Shown here one piece after another: positions 19,501 through 32,500 of a stretch of 64,000 nt of DNA. Positions within the stretch are counted from its first letter, which is position 1; every line of letters begins with the position of its first letter. Source of the DNA: Riptortus pedestris (lineage: Eukaryota > Arthropoda > Insecta > Hemiptera > Alydidae). The notes under the pieces were generated by a model. That model did not search any database and was not told the origin of the DNA. It saw only the letters and a list, made by a program, of their open reading frames with translations. The stretch is from assembly GCA_019009955.1 (NCBI GenBank), contig CM032229.1, forward strand, positions 195,663,001-195,727,000, in the 5' to 3' direction. The translations under genes and the position numbers were made by a program.

Positions 19501-22500
19501 CTGAGACTGTCACCTTGTTAAATACCTCTTTTTATTTTTTATTTTGTCTCGCTTTGGAATTTTGTCTTCCCCTTTCCAATACTAAGCGAACTTTTCCATG
19601 TTATCATTAAACGTGACAATAAATTGGTTACACTTGGAGCAATTTTATAAACTTTTAAAACTTCAATTAACCAACTATAAGGTACTGAGTCATATGCTTT
19701 CTTGTAGTCAATCCATGCTATAGAAATATTCCGCTGGTTTTTGGATACCTGAGACGCTATAAATGAATCTATAACTAATAACTCTTTACATCCGTTAGCA
19801 CCACTTTTACAACCTAGCTGCTCTGGTGCAAGAAGCCCGTTGCAAACAAGATGGCTATTTATTTTAGCTCTAATTATTGATGTAAATAGTTTATAGATTC
19901 CATTTAAGCAAGTAATGGGCCTGTAATCTTTAGGTTCTAAGTGACCTTCCTTTTTCGGAGTCATATAGGTGACACCCTCAGCGAAATCTTCAGGTATTGT
20001 AACATGGCCTGTCAATAAATCTGAATAACATCTAGCTAACATGTGATGTAAGCATGTCAAATGCTTGAAACAATAATTCTGAGTTCCATCTCCATTTCCA
20101 GATATGCTTTTTTTTTAATGCTTGCGTCACTTCTTCAGCCGATATGCTGTCATCTGCCATTTCAGGAACATTTTTTAATCCGTGTGTGAGATCGTTGATC
20201 CATTGTTCTCTTCTATGAGTCACAGGTACTTCCCAAATATTTCCCAATAATTGGTCAAATCGTTGACATTACAATCTATTTGCTTCTTAACCATGCTTGT
20301 GCCAATGCTGCGGTAAAAATATTTTTCTTGCGTGGTAAATAGTGCATTTTGTTTCTTCCTCATATGTGATTCTTTGTATCTCCGTATCCTATTCGCATAT
20401 ACAGCAAGCCTTTGTTTTTCTTTATCTAAATAGGTTCGTAAAGTCTCGATAAGATCGTTCTTATTTACCAAGCCTAGGTGAAGAACAATAATTTCATCAA
20501 TTTTACCTTTGAGCTTGGCACTAGAACCATCTGGATTACACAGGAAGTTAGTCAAGATACCAATTCATACGGTGCATACCGTTGTCACTGGCTGATGGTC
20601 GAGTACAGCTGGCATTGTGCTATAGATGATACTGTAGTCATATCAGTCGGTGCATACCGTCGTCACTGGCTGATGGTCGAGTACAGCTCGCATTGTGCTA
20701 TAGATGATACTGTAGTCATATCTGTCGGTGCATACCGTCGTCACTGGCTGATGGTCGAGTACAGCTGGCATTGTGCTATAGATGATACTGTAGTCATATC
20801 TGTCGGTGTATACCACCGTCACTGGCTGATGGTCGAGTACAGTTGGCATTGTGCTATAGATGATACTGTAGTCATATCTGTCGGTGCTTACCGTCGTCAC
20901 TGGCTGATGGTCGAGTACAGCTGGCATTGTGCTATAGATGATACTGTAGTCATATCTGTCGGTGCATACCGTCGTCACTGGCTGATGGTCGAGTACAGCT
21001 GGCATTGTGCTATAGATGATACTGTAGTCATATCTGTCGGTGCATACCGTCGTCACTGGCTGATGGTCGAGTACAGCTGGCATTGTGCTATAGATGATAC
21101 TGTAGTCATATCTGTCGGTGCATACCGTCGTCACTGGCTGATGGTCGAGTACAGCTGGCATTGTGCTATAGATGATACTGTAGTCATATCTGTCGGTGCA
21201 TACCGTCACTGGCTGATGGTCGAGTACAGCTGGCATTGTGCTATAGATGATACTGTAGTCATATCTGTCCTCACTGGCTGATGGTCGTACAGTTGGCGTC
21301 GTCACTGGCTGATGGTCGAGTACAGCTGGCATTGTGCTATAGATGATACTGTAGTCATATCTGTCGGTGCATACCGTCGTCACTGGCTGATGGTCGAGTA
21401 CAGCTGGCATTGTGCTATAGATGATACTGTAGTCATATCTGTCGGTGCATACCGTCGTCACTGGCTGATGGTCGAGTACAGCTGGCATTGTGCTATAGAT
21501 GATACTGTAGTCATATCCGTCGGTGCATACTGTCGTCACTGGCTGATGGTCGAGTACCGCTGGGATTGTGCTATAGATGATACTGTAGTCATATCCGTCG
21601 GTGCATACTGTCGTCACTGGTTGATGGTCGAGTACCGCTGGGATTGTGCTATAGATGATACTGTAGTCATATCTGTCGGTGCATACCGTCGTCACTGGCT
21701 GATGGTCGAGTACAGCTGGCATTGTGCTATAGATGATACTGTAGTCATATCTGTCAGTGCATACCGTCGTCACTGGCTGATGGTCGAGTACAGCTGGCAT
21801 TGTGCTATAGATGATACTGTAGTCATATCTGTCGGTGCATACCGTCGTCACTGGCTGATGGTCGAGTACAGTTGGCATTGTGCTATAGATGCAAGGGCAC
21901 CATGTTCAAACCGTCTAGAGTTGTACAATGGTTTGATCATGGTGCCATTACATCGAAAACGTTTGCCAACTCTCGTCGAACATCAGCCAGTGACGATGGT
22001 ATGCACCGACATTGGATTACTTTTCCAAGACGGACTTGCAACAAGTAGTTGTTCCAGTCCACTCTAGTTAAGGAGAAGAAAAAAAAGGATGTGAAGCTCT
22101 ATTTTGAGAAGCTAGAGGAATGGGGCAGTAATCTCGAACCAACTTCCTTTTATTATCATGAACGAACCTTGCCAGCTATTTCTATCGATTCAACATTCTT
22201 TTCGAAGATATTGTAAGACAAAGTAATATTTTGAAGTTTTAGTGTTATAATTGTTGTTGCAGTGGTCCCGAAGGAACGTGCTTCGAGGGAGGTGTTTTCC
22301 CTGCGAAGCTAGTCTTCCCACCCGACTACCCGCTCAGCCCTCCCAAAATGCAATTCATGTGCGACATGTTTCATCCTAATAGTGAGTAAAATCATACACT
22401 TTTTTAGGGTAGACGAATTTTTTTCATGTTATTTGGTCAAACATAAATTTGAACATTGAGTAATAGAGAAGATGAAAAGGGAAGTGAAAATAACACTTGT

Positions 22501-25500
22501 TTATCTAAATCTCAGATTTACATAATAGGTTTATTACATTTTAATCGGCAATTTAGAAAGACTACTTTTCAGGACTGTCAGGGCCAGGGCTTATTTGTCT
22601 ATAAATGGACACGCTTGTGTCGGCTGCTAGTGTATAGGAGTAGGAAAGCAGCCGGTTTACAATCGGAATGCACTTATCAACTATGGTCAGCCCTAGGGCC
22701 GTTAACGATTCTGTTCCTCCACACCCAACTACCTCCACCCCCTGCTTAAAACCCTGCAAATCTATGAAGGTGTCAACAATGGCTCTGCAAATTTGGAGTA
22801 AATCATATGTAAATGTTTATCTCTCACTCAAATTTCCCCAATACTTTTAATGTTTTAGGGCTCAGCGTTGTCCTGCGCATGTTTTCTATCAATCCTATGC
22901 TTTAAATATACGTTCATCTTTAAGACATTGGCTATTCATTGAATTAGCTGCTATCCCCTCTTGTTGCATTACCGTGAGAACCTCTGTTCGAGTTGTCAGA
23001 TGGCTCTCTGGTCGTGATCAGCTCATCAAGAACAAACCCTACATTTAGCCAATATGTTAACCTTACGATAAAGTGCTAACATTTTGCAGGTCTTGAAATA
23101 AATATGAATACCAATCTCAAACTGAAAGTAACCCTTTTAGCCTTGCTATGATAAGTAAGTTTCTGGAAGCAGGTTCCACTTCTATTGCATCATACAAATC
23201 GATCTTGGTCAACTGTTGCTCTGCAACTAGTTTCTTTCTCTAGTATTTTAAGTTGCTTTTCTCCAAAGTGGCAGAAGGGGAATGGGACTCTAGACACAGG
23301 GAATGCTGGAAGGTTTAAATGAATCATCACAAAATATTTCATTTTCCTGACATTTATTATCCTAGTCTCCCTTTCCTACTCGAACAACTGCCCTCCTGGT
23401 TCTCTTGCAAGATTTAACTGAAATGCCAAATGCAAAATACATATGAAACAAAATATGTAATAGGATACCACAAATAGTTTTAGAAACAATTTTCTAATAT
23501 TATGTCAATTCAATTCTTTACAAATTATTAAATTACATTTATACTTATATAATACATTCATTTAACAAATTGATCAAATTCTAAGAATACATAAAACTCA
23601 TCCATTTAAATCATATAATAAATAGTTTAATTAACAATCTTAATACAACTCTACATATGTACAATTTCTATACAACTCTGAACCATACATTTCTTTATTT
23701 GTTTACATGCAAATTTATTAAAGAATGTCAAGTTTTATCAATGCCGAGTAAATGCCCCCAGCTTATAGAGACAATGCACCTCAGCACAAATGCTGAGCAA
23801 CTGCCCCCAGCTTATAGAGACAATGCACCTCAGCACAAATGCTGAGCAACTGCCCCCAGCTTATAGAGACAATGCACCTCAGCACAAATGCTGAGCAACT
23901 GCCCCCAGCTTATAGAGACAATGCACCTCAGCACAAATGCAGAGCAACTGCCCCCAGCTTATAGAGACAATGCACCTCAGCACAAATGCTGAGCAACTGC
24001 CCCCAGCTTATAGAGACAATGCACCTCAGCACAAATGCTGAGCAACTGCCCCCAGCTTATAGAGACAATGCACCTCAGCACAAATGCTGAGCAACTGCCC
24101 CCAGCTTATAGAGACAATGCACCTCAGCACAAATGCTGAGCAACTGCCCCCAGCTTATAGAGACAATGCACTTCAGCACAAATGCAGAGCAACTGCCCCC
24201 AGCTTATAGAGACAATGCACCTCAGCACAAATGCAGAGCAACTGCCCCCAGCTTATAGAGACAATGCACCTCAGCACAAATGCTGAGCAACTGCCCCCAG
24301 CTTATAGAGACAATGCACCTCAGCACAAATGCTGAGCAACTGCCCCCAGCTTATAGAGACAATGCACCTCAGCACAAATGCTGAGCAACTGCCCCCAGCT
24401 TATAGAGACAATGCACCTCAGCACAAATGCTGAGCAACTGCCCCCAGCTTATAGAGACAATGCACCTCAGCACAAATGCTGAGCAACTGCCCCCAGCTTA
24501 TAGAGACAATGCACCTCAGCACAAATGCTGAGCAACTGCCCCCAGCTTATAGAGACAATGCACCTCAGCACAAATGCTGAGCAACTGCCCCCAGCTTATA
24601 GAGACAATGCACCTCAGCACAAATGCAGAGCAACTGCCCCCAGCTTATAGAGACAATGCACCTCAGCACAAATGCTGAGCAACTGCCCCCAGCTTATAGA
24701 GACAATGCACCTCAGCACAAATGCAGAGCAACTGCCCCCAGCTTATAGAGACAATGCACCTCAGCACAAATGCTGAGCAACTGCCCCCAGCTTATAGAGA
24801 CAATGCACCTCAGCACAAATGCAGAGCAACTGCCCCCAGCTTATAGAGACAATGTACCTCAGCACAAATGCAGAGCAACTGCCCCCAGCTTATAGAGACA
24901 ATGCACCTCAGCACAAATGCAGATAGCAACTAGCCCCCAGCTTATAGAGACAATGCACCTCAGCACAAATGCAGAGCAACTGCCACTAAGTACTTGGCCC
25001 CCAGCTTATAGAGACTATATATGCACCTCAGCACAAATGCTGAAGCAACTGCCCCCAGCTTATAGAGACAATGCACCTCAGCACAAATGCAGAGCGAACT
25101 GCCCCCAGCTTATAGAGACACAATGCACCTCAGATCACAAATGCAGAGGCAACTGGCCCCAGCTTATAGAGACAATGCACCTCTAGCACAAATGCCAGAG
25201 CAACTGCCCCCCAGCTTATAGAGACAATGCACCTCAGCACAAATGCAGAGCAACTGCCCCCAGCTTACAGAGACAATGCACCTCACACAAATACTGAGGC
25301 AACTGCCCCCAGCTTATTAGAGACAATGCACCTCAGCACAAATGCTGAGCAACTGCCCCCAGCTTAATTTCTTATAGCGACACAATGCACCTCAGCACAT
25401 ATGCTGAGGCAAACTGCCCCCAGCTTATAGAGACAATGCACCTCAGCACAAATGCTGAGCAACTGCCCCCAGCTTATAGAGACAATGCACCTCAGCACAG

Positions 25501-26543
25501 ATGCTGTGTAACTGCCCCAGCTTATAGAGACAATGCACCTCAGCACAAATGCTGAGCAACTGCCCCCAGCTTATAGAGACACAATGTCACCTCAGCACAA
25601 ATGCAGATTGCAACTGCCCCCAGCTTATCAGGAGACAATGCACCTCATCAACAAATGCTGAGACAACTGCCCCCGACCCCAGCTTATAGAGACAATGCAC
25701 CTCAGCACAAAATGCTTGTGCAACTGCCCCCAGCTTATAGAGACAATGTCACTTTACAGCACACAAATGCAGAGGTACTGCCCCCCAGCTTATAGAGACA
25801 ATGCAACTCAGCACAAATGCAGTGCAACTGCCCCCAGCTTACAGAGACAATGCATCTCAGCACAAATGCAGAGCAACTGCCCCCAGCTTATAGAGACAAT
25901 GCCACACTCATACACAAATGCTGAGCAACTGCCCCCAGCTTATAGAGACAATGCACCTCAGCACAAATGCTTGAGCAACTGCCCCCAGCTTATAGAGCCA
26001 ATGCACACCTCAGCACAAAATGCAGAGCAACTGCCACGCCTTAAACCCAGCTTATAGAGACAATTCACCTCAGCACAAATGCTGAGCAACTGCCCCCAGC
26101 TTATAGAGACAATGCGACCTCAGCACAGAGCCTCACAAATGCTGACAAGGTACTGCCCCCCCAGCTTATAGAGACAATGCACGCTCAGCACAAATGCAGA
26201 GGCAACTGCCCACCCCAGCTATAGAAGACAATGCATAGCACTCGCACAAATGCAGAGCAACTGCCCCCAGCCCTTACAGAGACAAATGCATCTCAGCACA
26301 AATGCAGAGCAACTGCCCCAGCTTATACAGACAATGCACCCTCAGCACAAATGCTGAGCAACTGCCCCCAGCTTATAGAGCCAATGCACTTCAGCACAAA
26401 TGCTGAGCAACTGCCCCCAGCTTATAGAGACAATGCACCTCAGCACAAATGCAGAGCAACTGCCCCCCCCCATCTTACAGAGACAATGCACCTCAGCACA
26501 AATGCAGAGCAACTGCCACAGACCCCAGCTTATACATACAATA

Positions 26544-26574
<31 letters not shown>

Positions 26575-29500
26575 ACCTCAGCACAAATGCAGATAGCAAC
26601 TGCCCCCCAGCTTATAGAGACAATGCACCTCAGCACAATTGCAGAGCAACTGCCCCCAGCTTATAGAGGCAATGCACCTCAGCACAAATGCAGAGCAACT
26701 GCCCGAGCCAGCTTATAGAGACAATGCACTTCAGCACAAATGCAGAGCAACTACCCACAGCTTATAGAGACAATGCACCTCAGCACAAATGCAGATGCAA
26801 CTGCCCCCAGCTTATAGAGACAGATGCACCTCAGCACAAAATGGCTGAGCAACTGCCCCCATTCTTATAGAGTCCAATGCAGCACCTCAGCACAAATGCT
26901 GAGCACTGCCCCCCAGCTTATAGAGACAATGCACCTCAGCACAAATGCAAGCAACTACCCGCCCCCCAGCTTATTATAGAGTCAATGCACCTCAGCACAA
27001 TACTGAGCAACTGCCCCCAGCTTATAGAGACAATGCACCTCAGCACAAATGCTGAGCAACTGCCCCCCAGCTTAATAGAGACAATGCACCTCAGCACAAA
27101 TGCAGAGCAACTGCCCCCATGCTTATAGAGGACAATGCATCTCAGCACAATTGCAGAGCAACTGCCCCCAGCTTATAGAGACAATGCACCTCATCACAAA
27201 TGCTGAGCAACTGCCCCCCAGCTTATAGAGACAATGTACCTCAGCACAAATGCAGAGGCAACTGCCCCCACCACCAGCTTATAGAGACAATGTACCTCAG
27301 AAACACAAATGCTGAGCAACTGCCCCCCAGCTTATAGAGACAATGCACCTCAGCACAAATGCTGAGCAACTGCCCCCAGCTTTATAGAGACAATGCACCT
27401 CAGCACAAATGCTTGAGCAACTGCCCCCAGCTTATTAGAGACAATGTACCTCAGCACAAATGCTGAGTCACTAACTGCCCCCAGCTTATAGAGCAATGCA
27501 CCTCAGCACAAATGCTGAGCAACTGCCCCCAGCTTATACAAGACAATGTACCTCAGCACAAATGCTGGAGCAACTGCCCCCAGCTTATTAGAGACAATGC
27601 ACCTCAGCACATATGCAGATGACAACTGCCCCCAGCTTTATAGAGACAATGCACTTCACACAAATGCTGAGCAACTGTGCCCCCAGCTTATAGAGATACA
27701 ATGCACCTCAGCACAAATGCAGAGCAACTGCCCCCAGCTTATAGAGCCTATGCACTTCAGCACATATGCTGAGCAACTGCCCCCAGCTTATAGGACAATT
27801 CACCTCAGCACAAATGCTGAGCAACTGCCCCCAGCTTATAGAGACAATGTACCTCAGCACAAATGCTGAGCAAACTGCCCCCAGCTTATTAGAGACAATA
27901 TGTACCTCAGCACAAATGCTGAGCAACTGCCCCCCAGCTTATAGAGGACAATGCACCTCAGCACAAATGCTGAGCAACTTGCCCCTACTATAGAGACAAC
28001 TAGCTGCACAACTTCAGCACAAATGCTGAGCAAACTGCCCCAGCTTATAGAGACAATGCCACCTCAGCACAAATGCAGAGGTACTGCCCCCAGCTTATAG
28101 AGACAATGCACCTCAGCACATACAAATGCAGAGCAACTGCCCCCCTGCTTATAGGAGACAATGCACTTCAGCACAAATGCTGAGCAACTGCCCCCAGCTT
28201 ATAGAGACAATGCACCACAGCACAAATGCAGAGCAACTGCCCCCAGCTTATAGAGGCCAACTGCACTTCCAGCACAAATGCTGAGAGTAACTGCCCCCCC
28301 ACTTATAGAGACAATGCACCTCAGCAACAAATCTGACGTATAAAAAAACAAATGCCGAGCAACTGCCCCCAGCTTATAGAGACAATGCACTTCAGCACAA
28401 ATGCTGATGCCAGAGGTAACCACTTGGCCCCCAGCTTATAGAGACAATGCACCTCAGCACAAATGCTGAGGCAACTGCCCCCCAGCTTATAGAGACAATG
28501 TACCTCACACAAATGCTGAGCAAACTGCCCCCAGCTTATAGAGACAAATGGCACCTCAGCACAAATGCTGAGGCCAACTGCCCCCAGCATTATAGAGACA
28601 AAAAATGCACCTCAGCACAAATGCTGAGCAACTGCCCCCAGCTTATAGAGACAATGAACCTCAGCACAAATGCTGACAACTGCCCCCAGCTTATAGAGAC
28701 AATGTTACCTCAGCACAAATGCAGAGGTACTGCCCCCAGCTTATAGAGCCAATGCAACCTCAGCACCAAATGCTGCAAGGTACTGCCCCCAGCTTGTATA
28801 GAGACAATGCACCTCAGCTACAAATGCTGAGCAACTGCCCCCAGCTCCCCAGCTATAGAGGCAATGTACGCCACAGCACAAATGCTGAGGAATAAAAAAA
28901 AAAAAAAGCAACTGCCCCCAGCTTATAGAGACAATGAATGCACCTCAGCACAAAATGCTGAGCAACTGCTCCCAGCTTATAGAGCCAATGCACTTCAGCA
29001 CAAATGCTGAGCAACTGCCCCCAGCTTATAGAGACAATGCACCTCAGCACAAATGCTGAGCAACTGCCCCCAGCTTATAGAGACAATGTACCTCACACAA
29101 ATGCAGAGGTACTGCCCCCAGCTTATAGAGGCAATGTACCTCAGCACAAATGCAGAGCAACTGCCCCCAGCTTATAGAGACAATGCACCTCAGCACAAAT
29201 GCTGAGCAACTGCCCCCAGCTTATAGAGACAATGCACCTCAGCACAAATGCTGAGCAACTGCCCCAGCTTATAGAGACAATGTACCTCAGCACAAATGCA
29301 GAGGTACTGCCCCCAGCTTATAGAGACAATGTACCTCGAGCACAAATGCAGATCTGGTACTGCCCCCAGCTTAATATAGAGTCAATGCACCTCAGCCACA
29401 AATGCTTGAGCAACTGCCCCCAGCTATAGGACAATGCGGCGGGAGGGGGGGCGCTCAGCACAAATGCTGAGCAACTGCCCCCAGCTTAATAGAGACAATG

Positions 29501-32500
29501 TAACCTCAGGCACAAATGCTGAGCCACTGCCCCCAGCTTATAGAGACAATGCATCTCAGCACAAATGCTGAGCAAAAACTGCCCCCAGCTTATAGAGACA
29601 ATGCACCTCAGCGCACAAATGCTGAGCGCGACTGCTGCCCCCCAGCTTATAGAGACAATGCACCTCAGCACAAATGCTGAGCAACTGCCCCCAGCTTATA
29701 GAGACAATGTACCTCAGCACAAATGCTGAGCCACTGCCCCCAGCTTATAGAGACAATGCATCTCAGCACAAATGCTGAGCAACTGCCCCAGCTTATAGAG
29801 ACAATGCATCTCAGCACAGATGCTGAGAAACTGCCCCCCGCTTAAAGAGACAATGCACCTCAGCACAAATGCTGAGCAACTGCCCCGAGCTTATAGAGAC
29901 AATGTACCTTCAGCACAAATGCTGAGCACTGCCCCCCAGCTTATAGAGGATCAATGTACCTCACACAAATGCAGAGTACTGCCCCCCAGCTTAAAAGAGG
30001 CAATGTACCTCAGCAGAAATGCAGAGCAAATACTGCCCCCCAGCTTATTGAGTCAATTCACATCAGCACATATGCTGAGTAACTGCCCCAGCTTATAGAG
30101 ACAATGCACCTCAGCACAAATGCTGAGCAACTGCCCCCAGCTTATAGAGACAATGTACCTCAGCACAAATGCTGAGCAATTGCCCCCAGCTTATAGAGAC
30201 AATGCACCTCAGCACAAATGCTGAGCAACTGCCCCCAGCTTATAGAGACAATGCACTCTCAGCACAAATGCAGAGCAACTGCCCCCCAGCTTATAGAGAC
30301 AATGCACTCAGCCAAAATGCTGAGCAAACTGCCCCCAGCTTATAGAAGACAATGCACCCACAGGCACAAATGCAGAGCAACTGCCCCCAGCTTATAGAGC
30401 GCAATGCACTTCAGCACAAATGCTGAGCAACTGCCCCCAGCTTATAGAGACAATGCACCTCAGCACAAATGCTGAGCTCAACTGCCCCCAGCTTATAGAG
30501 ACAATTGTACCTCAGCACAAATTGCAGAGCAACTCCACTGCCCCCAGCCTTATAGAGACAATGCACTTCAGCAGGCAAATGCTGAGAGCAACTGCCCCCA
30601 GCTTATAGAGACAATGCACCACAGCACAAAATGCAGAGCAACAGCCCCAGCAGCTTATAGAGCCAATGCACGTTCAAGCACAAATGCTGAGCAACTGCCC
30701 CCAAGCTTATAGAGAACAATGCCACCTCAGCACAATGCTGAGAGCAACTGCCCCCAGCTTATAGAGACAATGTGACGCGCGAGGCAACACAAATGCAAGA
30801 GGTTACTGCCCCCAGCTTATAGAGACAGATGTACCTCAGCACAAATGCAGAGCAAACTGCCCCCAGCTTATAGAGACAATGCACCTCAGCACAAATGCTG
30901 ATGGAGTCAACTTGCCCCCTAGCTAATAGAGACAATGTTCACTTCAGCACAAATGCTGAGCAACTGCCCCCAGCTTATAGAGACAATGCACCTACAGCAC
31001 AAATGCTGAGCAACTGCCCCCAGCTTATAGAGACAATGCACCCCTCAGCACAAATGCTGAGCAACTGCCCCCAGCTTATAGAGACAATGTACCTCAGCAC
31101 GCACAAATGCTGAGGGGGGCGCCACTGCCCCCAGCTTATAGAGACAATGCATCTCAGCACAAATGCTGGAGCAACTGCCCCCAGCTTATAGAGACAATGC
31201 ACCTCAGGGCACAAATGCAGTAGCCAACTCGCAACTGTCCCCAGCTTATAGAGACAATGCACTTCAGGCACAAATGCTGAGCAACTGCCCCCACTTATAG
31301 AGACAATGCACCCACAGCACAAATGCTGAGCAACTGCTCCCAGCTTATAGAGCCAATGCACTTCAGCATCAAATGCTGAGCAACTGCCCCCAGCTTATAG
31401 AGACAATGCAACCTCAGCACAAATGCTGAGCAACTGCCCCCAGCTTATAGAGACAAAGCACCTCACAGCACAAATGCAGAGTCAACTGCCCTCCAGCTTA
31501 TAGAGGCCAATGCGCACCTTCAGCACAAATGCTGAGCAACTAACTGCCCCCCAGCTTATAGAGACAAATGCACCTCAGCACAAAATGCTGAGCAACTGCC
31601 CCCAGCTATAGAGACAATGTACTCCTCAGCACAAATGCTGAGACAACTGCCCCCAGCTTATAGAGACAATTGCAACTTTCAGCACAAATGCTGAGCAACC
31701 TGCCCCTAGCTTATAGAGACAAATGCACGCTCAGCACAAATGCAGAGGTACTTGCCTCCCCAGCTTATAGAGACAATGCAAACCTCAGCACAAATGCAGA
31801 GCAACTGCCCCCAGCTTATAGAGACAATGCACTTCAGCAACAAATGCTGAGAAGCACTGGAGACCCCAGCTTATAGAGACAATGCACCCATAGGCACAAA
31901 TGCAGAGCTACTGCCCCCAGCTTATAGAGGCAATGTACCGGTCAGCACAAATGCATAAGTAATCTGCCCCCAGCTTATAGAGACAATGTACCTCACACAA
32001 ATGCAGAGCAACTGCCCCCAGCTTATAGAGGCAATGTAACCCACAGCACAAATGCTGAGCCACTGCCCCCAGCTTATAGAGACAATGCATCTCAGCACAA
32101 ATGCTGAGCAACTGCCCCAGCTTATAGAGACAATGCATCTCAGCACAAATGCTGAGCAACTGCCCCCAGCTTATAGAGACAATGCATCTCAGCACAAATG
32201 CTGAGCAACTGCCCCCAGCTTATAGAGACAATGTACCTCACACAAATGCAGAGCAACTGCCGCCTCCAGCTTATAGAGGCAATGTACCTCACACAAATGC
32301 AGGAGCAACTGCCCCCAGCTTATTAGAGGACAAATGTACCTCAGCACAAATGCTGCGCACCTCCCCCCATCTTATAGAGACAATGCACCTCAGCACAAAT
32401 GCTGAGCAACTGCCCCCAGCTTATAGAGACAATGTACCTCACACAAATGCTAGATTCCTGCCCCCAGCTTTATAGAGGCAATGTACAGCTCAGCACAAAT

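Larger units (their letters stand above)
18003..20555 (-). mobile_element. LINE remnant with restriction-like endonuclease (R2/NeSL-R4 type)
   Basis: Minus-strand frames in order: 20555-20220 (pre-RT helices), 20247-20032, 20060-19539 (RT fingers and palm), 19469-19107 (RT motif C onward), 19044-18811, 18631-18443 (CCHC region) and 18383-18003 (endonuclease). Together they make one polyprotein of this LINE group, broken by at least five frameshifts or stops. It is antisense in UBE2G2 intron 2. The 5' end abuts the 78-bp repeat array. Confidence 0.8.

Noticed and set aside
22456..22850. Overlapping small frames in UBE2G2 intron 3
   Set aside because: No motif, on both strands, no splice context that fits UBE2G2; chance frames.
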